From Alphaproteobacteria bacterium (GTDB lineage Bacteria; Pseudomonadota; Alphaproteobacteria; Sphingomonadales; Kordiimonadaceae), in assembly GCA_013372975.1 (NCBI GenBank), contig JABXIS010000064.1, positions 1 through 37,772 of the forward strand: a stretch of 37,772 nucleotides of DNA. The letters are read 5' to 3'. A model generated the notes under the pieces. That model ran no database searches, was not told the origin of the DNA, and saw nothing but the letters and a program-made list of their open reading frames with translations. A program made the translations under genes and the position numbers. Shown here in pieces: positions 25,080-31,927 of the stretch (position 1 is the first letter of the stretch; the number at the start of each line of letters is the position of its first letter).

Positions 25080-25568
25080 ATGTCCAGCTTCGTTCTTATA
25101 AGGGAACGAATTGTTGAAGTCGAAACGCTGTGCGAGGGGATGCGCGAGGAGATTGCGGTCATCGACAGCCGAATAGAAGACTGCGTTGCAACGAGAGACG
25201 CTGTCAAAAGCCGACTTTCCGAACATGAGCTGGTTCTGAGGGAACTGTCCAACCTCTTGGAGCGAGGACAAAAAGCAGATGATGAGCCCACAAGGCCAAA
25301 GAAAAATGGGAAAAACGTTAGAGGGCCTTTACTCGATTGGCGGCCTCTCTACCAAATATTGCCAACAAAACCGGAGGATGCCCTGCCTATATCCGTTCTC
25401 CGTGACATGGTTGATGATGAGGAACTGGTTAAAAAGAACCGACACAAGTTCCGAGACCAGTTGGCGAAGTGGGAGAAACATGGCGTGGTACGGCGTCGAA
25501 AGACTGGGCCAAGGACGACTTCTTGGTACCGCATACCTTCGAACAATGGGAACGTGAGCCACGAATAA
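25080..25568 (+). CDS. Coiled-coil/winged-helix protein
   Basis: A 162-residue protein with an N-terminal coiled coil (about 5-65, IVEVETLCEGMREEIAVIDS) and a C-terminal domain that looks like a winged helix (ISVLRDMVDDEELVKKN, then LAKWEKHGVVRRRKTGPRTT with a wing-like turn). It resembles in layout the products of 25895-26275 and 27718-28176 in the same element. A GGGGG lies six bases before the ATG. It probably binds DNA, perhaps the nearby palindromes, but this is inference. A terminator follows. Confidence 0.6.
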   Translation: MSSFVLIRERIVEVETLCEGMREEIAVIDSRIEDCVATRDAVKSRLSEHELVLRELSNLLERGQKADDEPTRPKKNGKNVRGPLLDWRPLYQILPTKPEDALPISVLRDMVDDEELVKKNRHKFRDQLAKWEKHGVVRRRKTGPRTTSWYRIPSNNGNVSHE

Positions 25569-25578
25569 TATAGAAAAG

Positions 25579-25620
25579 AAAAAGCCGCCTAAGAGCGCGT
25601 GCGCATAGGACGGCTTTTGT
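25579..25620 (+). terminator. Intrinsic terminator
   Basis: AAAAGCCG (25580-25587) pairs with CGGCTTTT (25611-25618), with CCTA/TAGG extending the stem after a one-base bulge. The stem begins with A and ends with a T run, so it can stop transcription from both sides. It lies 12 bases after the coiled-coil/winged-helix gene. Confidence 0.75.
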
Positions 25621-25622
25621 AA

Positions 25623-25642
25623 CCAAATTGGAAACCAATTGG
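25623..25642. promoter_or_regulatory. Tandem CCAA...TTGG palindromes
   Basis: CCAAATTGG (25623-25631) and CCAATTGG (25635-25642) lie about one helical turn apart, directly after the terminator and 78 bases before the small HTH gene at 25720. They match the motif before other HTH genes in the element. Confidence 0.45.
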
Positions 25643-25719
25643 CCTTCGCAAGCATTAGGTTTCCACACATTGCTGAATCTTTCAACTCGAATCTTCAGGG
25701 TTCGAGAACGGAGACCTTT

Positions 25720-25863
25720 ATGCCTAGAAAATCTAAACTATCAGACACAGAAAAAGCCGAAATTCGACGCGCTTATGCAACCGGGACAGTTCGCATGAAA
25801 ACACTTGCCGCTCGCTACAAGGTTTCCGTTCCCACTATTTCCAGAATCGTCAATGAAACTTGA
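25720..25863 (+). CDS. 47-residue resolvase-type HTH protein
   Basis: A very small protein consisting of almost nothing but a Hin/resolvase-like helix-turn-helix: LSDTEKAEIRRAYATGTVRM followed by KTLAARYKVSVPTISRIV. The ATG at 25720 has GGAG six bases upstream; the frame is open further upstream without a good start. It could be a DNA-binding regulator or an accessory factor of the transposase. It is followed by the 126-residue HTH gene with a 31-base gap on the same strand. Confidence 0.65.
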   Translation: MPRKSKLSDTEKAEIRRAYATGTVRMKTLAARYKVSVPTISRIVNET

Positions 25864-25894
25864 AATCAGTAACAATTGAAGGAGGCAACCTGCC

Positions 25895-26275
25895 ATGAAA
25901 AATGACGATATTGCAGCAATATTGAATGATATGGCTGACGAAGCGACAAGCGTGTGCAGCTATGCTGCCGGGCTTTCCGATGGCCTAAAGACTGCCGCTA
26001 TGGTTTTAAAGAAGAAGTCTACCAATACGGCCTTAGCAGCAAAATCTATTATAGAAGATCAGGAACGCCGACCGAAACACAAAACCCAAGCTCCGGTCAT
26101 CGATTTATTGCGCCAACATGGCCCCCTAACGGTCACTGAACTTGTTCATTTGGCCAAATCAGACGGGCACGACTTGTTGAGGCCATCTGTTAGTGCCGCA
26201 TTGAACCAACTGGAAAGGCACGGATTGGTGTCATCGCGCCAACACAGATATCAGCTCACAAGTTTTGAGGATTAG
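25895..26275 (+). CDS. Winged-helix protein
   Basis: A 126-residue protein. The N-terminal part is helical (residues 1-45, MADEATSVCSYAAGLSDGLK). The C-terminal 60 residues look like a MarR-like winged helix (VIDLLRQHGPLTVTELVHLA, then SVSAALNQLERHGLVSSRQH with a final strand YQLTSF). A strong AAGGAGG sits ten bases before the ATG. It lies immediately upstream of the transposase gene, which begins 35 bases after its stop. Confidence 0.65.
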   Translation: MKNDDIAAILNDMADEATSVCSYAAGLSDGLKTAAMVLKKKSTNTALAAKSIIEDQERRPKHKTQAPVIDLLRQHGPLTVTELVHLAKSDGHDLLRPSVSAALNQLERHGLVSSRQHRYQLTSFED

Positions 26276-26310
26276 TTCTGCAGGGCCCTAGCTACTGAAA
26301 GCCACTCTCC

Positions 26311-27360
26311 ATGAATGCAAAGTCTGATGTTCGTTCTCCAGTATGTCAGTTTGTTGACGACTATATTCAAGGTTGCCTACTTGATGAAGATCGGACGGTT
26401 GCCAATACAGTAGATTATCTCAAGCGAAGTCACTCGAAGACACTAGCGCCAAAAGAAGTCTTTCGCCTATCGGAGGCGGCGGCCTTCGAAATCATGGCCA
26501 AATTGCGTTGGCCGGATACTTACGGAGAGCCAATCTGCATATATTGTGGCTGCGAACGCTGCTACCTCATAAAAACGAGGCGAACTTTCAAATGTGCGGG
26601 TTGTCGGCGCCATTTCTCACTTACTAGTCAAACAGCGCTCCATGGTATGAGGCTCCAGTACCGCGATTTCCTTGCAGTCCTTGCATTGTTCGCCAACAAT
26701 CCGAAAGGCATCGCCGCACTTCAAATCTCCAGGGATATAGACATCAGCTACAAGTCGGCCTTTGTACTTCTCCACAAAATTCGTGAGGCTATTGACCTCA
26801 ATCGGTCGAATTTGATGCTCAAGGGTGAGGTCGAAATCGATGGATCATACTATGGAGGCTATATTCGCCCCAGTAATGGAGGCCGCGAAGGAAAATGGCC
26901 AAGTCGAAGAAGACGAAAGAAGTGCGTTTTAGCTCTAGTTCAGCGTGATGGGCCAACGGTTACAAAAGTCATCAAATCCGAAAACACGACAGATGTGTTA
27001 AGTGCAGCCTTCATGCACATTTTACCTGGATCAGTGATCTATGCTGACGAACACAAGAGCTACGATGCTCTACATGCGAGGTATGAGACCAGGCGTATCA
27101 ATCACCGCTGGAGCTACTCCGATGGGATCGCCTGTACGAACATAGTTGAAAGCTATAATTCCCGGTTGAGACGGGCTGAGATTGGAAAATATCATCGAAT
27201 CTCCGAAAGGTATCTCTCTTCATATGCTAGCGAGTGCGCTTATCGCTGGGATAGGAGGCGAACAGATAACGGTCGTGTTTTTGTGGAACTTTTGGAGATT
27301 GTTCTGTCATCGCCGGCAAATCGAAACTGGCTTGGTTATTGGCAGAAGCGATCAGATTAA
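26311..27360 (+). CDS. IS1595-family (ISXO2-like) transposase
   Basis: A 349-residue DDE transposase. An N-terminal zinc ribbon has Cys76-x2-Cys79 and Cys95-x2-Cys98 within CIYCGCERCYL and FKCAGCRRHF. A helix-turn-helix-like region follows (GIAALQISRDIDISYKSAF). The RNase H-like catalytic core has Asp177 in EVEIDGSYYGG, Asp246 in IYADEHKSYDAL, and Asn277/Glu280 in CTNIVESYNSRLRR, as in IS1595 enzymes (DDN-E/K type). No strong Shine-Dalgarno precedes the ATG, so expression may be low. It is the only transposase consistent with the element's 8-bp duplication and is the likely mover of the whole 17.6-kb unit. It looks intact. Confidence 0.93.
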   Translation: MNAKSDVRSPVCQFVDDYIQGCLLDEDRTVANTVDYLKRSHSKTLAPKEVFRLSEAAAFEIMAKLRWPDTYGEPICIYCGCERCYLIKTRRTFKCAGCRRHFSLTSQTALHGMRLQYRDFLAVLALFANNPKGIAALQISRDIDISYKSAFVLLHKIREAIDLNRSNLMLKGEVEIDGSYYGGYIRPSNGGREGKWPSRRRRKKCVLALVQRDGPTVTKVIKSENTTDVLSAAFMHILPGSVIYADEHKSYDALHARYETRRINHRWSYSDGIACTNIVESYNSRLRRAEIGKYHRISERYLSSYASECAYRWDRRRTDNGRVFVELLEIVLSSPANRNWLGYWQKRSD

Positions 27361-27370
27361 TGCTGGCATG

Positions 27371-27757
27371 TTACCCTATATATTCCCACAAAATTGACCG
27401 GTTAGTACCCTGTACTCTCCCAAGCTTTCGTATTACTCCCAGCCTTACCCGACTATTCAGCAGTCTCGAGACGTTTTGATTGACCTTGACCCAAGTTGGA
27501 TGGTCAACATTCCGGTCAGAAACCAGCCTATTGGTTATCTCTGTTGTGGTAATTGCCCCGGATACATTGCGCATCAGGTTGTCCAGCCTTACAGGCAGTT
27601 CCAAATACCTAAATTCACCTGCGGGCCTTTTGGCTTTGCTGTGCTCAATTGCCGGTAAAGCGGCATTAGAAGCTCTCAGAAACAAAAGATATTTCTCCAG
27701 CTCTGACTGTTTCTGTTTTAGCGCATCGATCCAGTCTGTGTCCGTTTCATCAACCAT
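27371..27757 (-). CDS. Coiled-coil/winged-helix protein
   Basis: A 128-residue protein on the minus strand, facing the transposase gene. Residues 8-35 form a helix with coiled-coil character (WIDALKQKQSELEKYLLFLR). The C-terminal 80 residues have a winged-helix-like pattern (SGAITTTEITNRLVSDR, then VNQNVSRLLNSRVRLGVIRK, then a strand SILWEYIG). It begins inside the end of the upstream gene (40-base overlap), pointing to cotranscription. No clear Shine-Dalgarno is seen, so coupling is plausible. Confidence 0.6.
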   Translation of the reverse strand: MVDETDTDWIDALKQKQSELEKYLLFLRASNAALPAIEHSKAKRPAGEFRYLELPVRLDNLMRNVSGAITTTEITNRLVSDRNVDHPTWVKVNQNVSRLLNSRVRLGVIRKLGRVQGTNRSILWEYIG

Positions 27758-28176
27758 AGTATTGCTCGCGTTTTGCTGATCCCTGCCTTTTCCAATAACC
27801 CGCGGCGAAACTGAGTTTGCAGAGCAGCATGAACCTTTGAGGTAAGTGACTGGAAACGTTTGGGTGAAAGACGAGGAGCGCCTTTCAATTCCAAAAGGTG
27901 TTTGGCGATATCGATGGTTGAAACAGGTTCGCTATGGTTCCTTAGAAAATCTAGTGCGAGAAGTGGCACTTCTCCTGGCCTAAACACATCATCCTCTGTC
28001 ACAGGTCGTTTAGCCTTCAACTTGGCAAAATCGTACCCAGGATCAAAAAGCCGGATAACAGCATCAATATGTAATATCGCTTCCTCGGTTGCCTTAATCT
28101 CTCGCTGCAACCAAGCTTGTTCTCGCATGATCTCTCGTCGACGGTCGACAAGCGATGTGACGGTAGGTGAGGTCAT
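27718..28176 (-). CDS. Coiled-coil/winged-helix protein at the right end
   Basis: A 152-residue protein with an N-terminal coiled coil (residues about 6-45, VDRRREIMREQAWLQREIKA) and a C-terminal winged-helix-like domain (VPLLALDFLRNHSEPVSTID, then FQSLTSKVHAALQTQFRRG). I chose the ATG at 28176, with GGAG seven bases upstream; an ATG at 28215 has none and would lie within the promoter area. The 44-bp repeat (27768-27811) is inside the coding part that reads FRRGLLEKAGISKT. A 30-bp palindrome covers its ribosome-binding site, which suggests autoregulation. Confidence 0.65.
   Translation of the reverse strand: MTSPTVTSLVDRRREIMREQAWLQREIKATEEAILHIDAVIRLFDPGYDFAKLKAKRPVTEDDVFRPGEVPLLALDFLRNHSEPVSTIDIAKHLLELKGAPRLSPKRFQSLTSKVHAALQTQFRRGLLEKAGISKTRAILWLMKRTQTGSMR
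27768..27811. repeat. 44-bp direct repeat, copy 2
   Basis: Exact copy of 14342-14385. Here the repeat lies within the C-terminal coding region of the 152-residue winged-helix gene, so this copy is probably the source. Confidence 0.85.
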
Positions 28177-28180
28177 AAAT

Positions 28181-28210
28181 GTCTCCAACCCAATTAATTG
28201 GCTTGGAGAC
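28181..28210. promoter_or_regulatory. 30-bp palindrome, probable operator
   Basis: The sequence from GTCTCCAA to TTGGAGAC is a palindrome with one mismatched pair; the core CCAATTAATTGG (28190-28201) matches the CCAA...TTGG motif elsewhere in the element. It covers the Shine-Dalgarno and upstream region of the minus-strand winged-helix gene and lies 39 bases from the right terminal repeat. It may therefore control that gene or the end. Confidence 0.6.
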
Positions 28211-28236
28211 ATCATACTATAAGGAGACTTGCATTG

Positions 28237-28262
28237 ATGGGTGGGTTAGCGCCACCATACCG
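28237..28262. repeat. Right terminal inverted repeat of the element
   Basis: The last 14 bases (28249-28262, GCGCCACCATACCG) are the exact reverse complement of the left end at 10662-10675. Pairing continues imperfectly to 28237, with three mismatches in the inner 12 bases. The 8-bp duplication follows directly. Confidence 0.92.
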
Positions 28263-28270
28263 GGAGACCG
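28263..28270. repeat. Target-site duplication, right copy (GGAGACCG)
   Basis: Identical to 10654-10661 and directly next to the right terminal repeat. Confidence 0.93.
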
Positions 28271-29267
28271 CCAGGCGGGCACTGGAGCTTGCGGCGGCTG
28301 GCGGGCACAATATGCTGATGTCAGGACCGCCGGGCTCGGGCAAATCCATGCTGGCGTCTCGCCTGCCATCGATCTTGCCACCCATGAATGCCAGCGAAGC
28401 GTTGGAAACCAGCATGATCCTCTCCGTCGCCGGGAAATTATCCGGCGGCACGATTTCTGACAGGCGTCCTTTCCGGGCGCCGCACCATGGTGCCAGCCAA
28501 CCGGCGCTTATCGGGGGTGGGCAGAAGGCCAATCCGGGTGAGGTGTCGCTTGCCCATGGCGGTGTGCTCTTTCTGGATGAATTGCCGGAGTTTTCCCGGG
28601 CCACGCTTGAGGCGCTCAGGCAGCCCCTGGAAAGTGGCGCGGTAAGCATTGCGCGGGCGCAGGCCCATGTCACCTATCCGGCACGTTTTCAGCTTATCGC
28701 CGCGATGAACCCCTGCCGGTGCGGGTATCTTGGGGATGAATCGCTGGCATGCGGGCGGGCCCCAAAATGTGCGCTCGATTATCAGGCAAAGATATCCGGC
28801 CCTCTGTATGACCGGATAGACCTGCATGTGGATGTGCCTGCTGTCCCTGCTGGCGATCTTGGGTTGCCGCAGGCGGGAGAAAGCTCTGCCCAGGTCGCTG
28901 AAAGGGTGTTGGCTGCGCGGATGCGCCAGAGAACACGGGCCCAGCAACTGGGAGCACCAGACGAGATGGCGATCAATGCCCGGGCAGATGGCGAATTTCT
29001 GGAGCAGATAGCGGCCCCCGATGATGCGGGCCGGAAATTGCTTGGCCGGGCTGTGGATATGATGCGATTATCCGCTCGAGGGTACCACCGCGTGCTGCGG
29101 GTGGCGCGTACGGTGGCTGACCTTGAAGGCGCAGATGGGGTGGAAAGCCGACATATTGCGGAGGCCATCAGTTTCAGGCGCGTACAACCGGTACCAAGCC
29201 GCGTCGTTGCCTGAATAGCGAACCTAATATGGGGCCTGACAAAGAACCCTCAAACCGGGAGGAAAGA

Positions 29268-29597
29268 ATGGATCTAGGACTATTTTCTGTGAGCCTGGCA
29301 GTGAAGGACTTATCCACTTCAAGGCGCTTTTACGAAGCCTTGGGATTTACCGTCGAGTGTGGGGCCGAAGAAGAAAAATGGCTGTTCATGGCAAATGGCG
29401 CTACGCGCATTGGCCTGTTTGAAGGCATGTTTGACACCAACATCCTGACATTCAACCCCGCTGATGCCCGTGCAGTGCAGGCGAAGCTTCAGGAAGCGGG
29501 TATCGCGCTCGACAAAGAAGCAGATGCCGGAGAGGGCCCATGTCATGTTTTGTTGACTGACCCTGACGGCAACAAACTGATGCTGGACCAATTCTGA
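29268..29597 (+). CDS. VOC-family (glyoxalase/bleomycin-resistance fold) protein
   Basis: A 109-residue vicinal-oxygen-chelate protein with the typical pattern: VSLAVKDLSTSRRFYEALGF at the start, the central strands (MANGATRIGLFEGM), and the end VLLTDPDGNKLMLDQF. The ATG at 29268 lies five bases after GGGAGG; an upstream ATG at 29229 has no such site. VOC proteins include dioxygenases, lyases and antibiotic-binding proteins, and this small one cannot be assigned a reaction. It follows comM and is followed two bases later by a small membrane gene. Confidence 0.88.
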   Translation: MDLGLFSVSLAVKDLSTSRRFYEALGFTVECGAEEEKWLFMANGATRIGLFEGMFDTNILTFNPADARAVQAKLQEAGIALDKEADAGEGPCHVLLTDPDGNKLMLDQF

Positions 29598-29599
29598 GC

Positions 29600-29959
29600 A
29601 TGCGAAACAGGTGTTACGCCCTTGGTGGACTGTGCATGCTCGCCCTATTGTGGATCACGATCTTCGGATCAGTAGGCCATATGACTGATCCGGATGCTGC
29701 TCGTGGGGCGCTTGTGGGCACCTTTCTGATGATGCAGTTTCAGCGGTACCGGATGCTTTCGCTCCGAACTTCTCATGTGCTGATCAGCGCCTTTGTCGGT
29801 GGCTTGACCCTTGCGTTGGTGGGGCGCCGTATCTGGATGTTTTCCGCAGCGGATATGCCGGGTGAAGCTGTGGAATCCCTGCTGGCATCGTTGCTGGCAG
29901 CTTTACTTATGGCTGCCAGCTTCTATTTTTTGACCTTGAGGCGCGGGCATATGCCCTAG
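29600..29959 (+). CDS. Small membrane protein, about three helices
   Basis: A 119-residue protein with three predicted membrane helices at about 7-26, 58-76 and 90-112 and a basic end. No family is recognised. It begins two bases after the VOC stop, so the two are probably translated together. Its stop overlaps the stop of the convergent M23 peptidase by four bases. Confidence 0.7.
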   Translation: MRNRCYALGGLCMLALLWITIFGSVGHMTDPDAARGALVGTFLMMQFQRYRMLSLRTSHVLISAFVGGLTLALVGRRIWMFSAADMPGEAVESLLASLLAALLMAASFYFLTLRRGHMP

Positions 29960-31026
29960 GGAAGAACAGAAACCTCGGCAGTCTGCGTTTGATCGTCCAT
30001 ACCATCCCGCCGGAGGACAATCTCGCCGCGCCAAGTGCCGTGTTTGAACCCGCCGATTGGGCGTTTCTTGCCAAAATATTGCGTCAGAATTTGGCGGTTC
30101 TGGTCAATCGTCACAGCTTTTTCAGCAAAAGTTTCGCCGGTGGGATCCTTGATTGTGAAGGTCAGAGTGTCCCCTGTGCGGGCATGAAATATGCGGGCTG
30201 TCAGGATCAGGCCCGGCCCTTCCGCTTTCAATGTGTCAGCCCCAGCCTTCCAGCGGCTCGCCTTGTCCTGCGGATTTGCGGAGAATTGGGCCGGCATCAG
30301 CGTAACAGGACGATAGTCAATTCGTTCGCGCCAAAGCGGGTCTTTCTCGGTGTCGCACCCTTGTTCAAAGTGGCCGCCATCGAAGGGATCAATATCCATC
30401 TTGTTGTGGCGCAAACTGAAATGCAGATGTGGATATTCTGTTTGCCCGGACAGGCCAATTTCGCCGATTTTATCACCCGCGCTTACATTCTGGCCCGGCA
30501 CTACCTGAATGCTGCCTTTTTTCATATGGCAATATTGGGTCTGCCAACCACCGATATGATCGATGACCACTGCGTTGCCACATTCACGGCCGTCAAGAGC
30601 CCCCTCATCTACCTTGTCCACAGATACATCGGCCATACCATCGCGCAGGCGCGCAACCTTGCCCGATGCTGCTGCGAGTACCGCAACCCCCTCAGCCATG
30701 CGGGAGAGGTCAGCAATGGCGAAATCTGTTCCTTTGTGACCGTTCTGCGTGCTGGCTTTGCACATAAAGTCTTGAACGTCGGCGCCAATGCCGCGGTCCA
30801 TGTATCGGCCGATCCAGCAATCTTCGCCAAGCGTGCAGGCAAGGGGGAATGCAATAGGAAAAGTTGGCGTCCTGCCTTCACGGCCGGCTGCATAGTCTTC
30901 GCGTGATGCCTGGTGGCCCTTGCGTTCTGCCAGTTCGAACGGTTCGCGGGTCAGGTTTCTGTAGGTCAGCATCACAGCCATTATCAGAAGGATAACACCG
31001 AGGACCAGTCCGGGACGATTATGCAT
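29956..31026 (-). CDS. M23-family (LytM) metallopeptidase
   Basis: A 356-residue protein with an N-terminal membrane anchor (about residues 5-22, GLVLGVILLIMAVMLTY) and a LytM/M23 domain at about 85-230. Zinc ligands are seen in GHKGTDF (H-x3-D) and YPHLHFSLRH (HxH). Such enzymes cut peptidoglycan cross-links or act as non-catalytic activators; all visible ligands are present, so activity is likely. A C-terminal domain of about 110 residues (from about 245) has a beta-rich pattern. I chose the ATG at 31026, which puts the anchor at the N-terminus. It is divergent from the TauE gene. Confidence 0.88.
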   Translation of the reverse strand: MHNRPGLVLGVILLIMAVMLTYRNLTREPFELAERKGHQASREDYAAGREGRTPTFPIAFPLACTLGEDCWIGRYMDRGIGADVQDFMCKASTQNGHKGTDFAIADLSRMAEGVAVLAAASGKVARLRDGMADVSVDKVDEGALDGRECGNAVVIDHIGGWQTQYCHMKKGSIQVVPGQNVSAGDKIGEIGLSGQTEYPHLHFSLRHNKMDIDPFDGGHFEQGCDTEKDPLWRERIDYRPVTLMPAQFSANPQDKASRWKAGADTLKAEGPGLILTARIFHARTGDTLTFTIKDPTGETFAEKAVTIDQNRQILTQYFGKKRPIGGFKHGTWRGEIVLRRDGMDDQTQTAEVSVLP

Positions 31027-31153
31027 GGAACGACTTCTTTTTCTCTCTGGAGGCGCCAGTTTTGCGCCATGGTTATTCGCCTCTATCGCTTTTCTGGCCA
31101 ACATGCAAGGAAGAGGCTTTCAAACTGCCGTCTGTTGCGGCACATTCTGCGTC

Positions 31154-31927
31154 ATGGAATGGTTGCCTCAATCAATTGATATTATCGCTGCTGTCATCAT
31201 GATCGGTGCCAGTTTTTTCACATCTTTCCTGTCAGCCTCAATGGGGCTTGGCGGCGGTATTGCGCTTTTGGCGGTGATGGCGCAGATGGTGCCGCCGCTC
31301 GCGATCGTGCCAGTGCATGGCGTGGTTCAGTTGGGTTCAAATGCGGGGCGCGTCTTTTTCATGCGCCAGCATATCAACTGGCGCATCGTGGCTTATTTTG
31401 TTGCAGGTAGCCTGATAGGGGGATTTGTCGGTGGGCAAGTTGTCGTGGCCTTGCCTGCACCAACTCTTCAACTGTTTCTGGGGCTGTTTGTTCTTTATTC
31501 CCTATGGGGGCCGATGCCGAAACTTGCTGAAGGCAGCAAGGGAATGGGGTTAGTGGCTTCGGGCGGTGCACTTTCAACCCTTTTGACCATGTTTGTCGGT
31601 GCGACCGGCCCCTTTGTTACTGTTGTGGTGCGGCAGTTCAAACTGCCTCGGATGGCTCATGTCGGTACCTTCTCCAGCTGTATGGTGGCGCAACACCTGA
31701 TCAAAATCATTGTATTTGGCATACTTGGTTTTTCCTTTGCCGCCTATTTGCCATTGATCATTGCAATGGTTATCACAGGGTTTGCAGGCACTTACGCGGG
31801 TCGTCATTTTCTGCAGAAATCGACAGATGAACGTTTTCAGAAGATGTTGAATATCATTCTGGCGCTTCTTGCGGCCCGACTATTGTGGGTAGCGGCAAGC
31901 GGCTTGTTATCCGGTGGGTCTGCATGA
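31154..31927 (+). CDS. TauE/SafE-family sulfite/anion permease
   Basis: A 257-residue membrane protein with about eight hydrophobic helices. It has the TauE/SafE N-terminal pattern SASMGLGGGIALLAVMAQ and the second repeat with GATGPFVTVVV and GTFSSCMVAQHLIK. The family exports or imports sulfur-containing anions such as sulfite or sulfoacetate. The ATG at 31154 lacks a good Shine-Dalgarno; upstream ATGs give residues unlike the family, so the start is uncertain. Its stop overlaps the regulator's start as ATGA, linking transport and regulation. Confidence 0.82.
   Translation: MEWLPQSIDIIAAVIMIGASFFTSFLSASMGLGGGIALLAVMAQMVPPLAIVPVHGVVQLGSNAGRVFFMRQHINWRIVAYFVAGSLIGGFVGGQVVVALPAPTLQLFLGLFVLYSLWGPMPKLAEGSKGMGLVASGGALSTLLTMFVGATGPFVTVVVRQFKLPRMAHVGTFSSCMVAQHLIKIIVFGILGFSFAAYLPLIIAMVITGFAGTYAGRHFLQKSTDERFQKMLNIILALLAARLLWVAASGLLSGGSA

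Larger units (their letters stand above)
10662..28262. mobile_element. 17.6-kb IS1595-type transposon with cargo, inserted in comM
   Basis: The element begins with CGGTATGGTGGCGC (10662-10675) and ends with its exact reverse complement (28249-28262). The match extends imperfectly to about 26 bases, with three mismatches in the inner part. It is bracketed by the 8-bp duplication GGAGACCG. A DDE transposase of the IS1595/ISXO2 type lies 0.9 kb from the right end, and this family is known for 8-bp duplications and, in some groups, passenger genes. The inside is visibly richer in A+T than the flanks. Cargo includes toxin-antitoxin genes, a ubiquitin-like conjugation operon and several membrane proteins. 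That this transposase moved the whole unit is an inference from ends, duplication size and position. Confidence 0.85.
28237..29214 (+). pseudogene. comM: comM C-terminal fragment (AAA+ ATPase part)
   Basis: This piece resumes comM at 28263 with ETARRALELAAAGGHNMLM and holds the complete AAA+ module: Walker A GPPGSGKS, the Mg-chelatase signature segment FRAPHHGAS, Walker B GVLFLDELPEF, MNPCRCGYLGD, and the C-terminal helical domain. Native sequence is 28263-29214. The right end of the element happens to read in frame from an ATG at 28237 (MGGLAPPYRETA...), with AAGGAG at 28221-28226. A truncated ATPase might therefore be made, but it lacks the N-terminal domain. Rejoined with 10070-10661, the intact gene would have 511 codons plus stop. 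Confidence 0.93.

Noticed and set aside
28177-28215. ATG at 28215 as start of the right-end winged-helix gene
   Set aside because: No ribosome-binding site, and the extension would translate the operator palindrome; 28176 has GGAG at a good distance.
29989-30906. A 305-codon plus-strand frame opposite the M23 peptidase
   Set aside because: The minus-strand protein has the full M23 zinc motif; this frame shows no domain.
31025-31153. Longer start of the TauE/SafE permease
   Set aside because: The extra residues are cysteine-rich and unlike the family, and would overlap the divergent M23 start.
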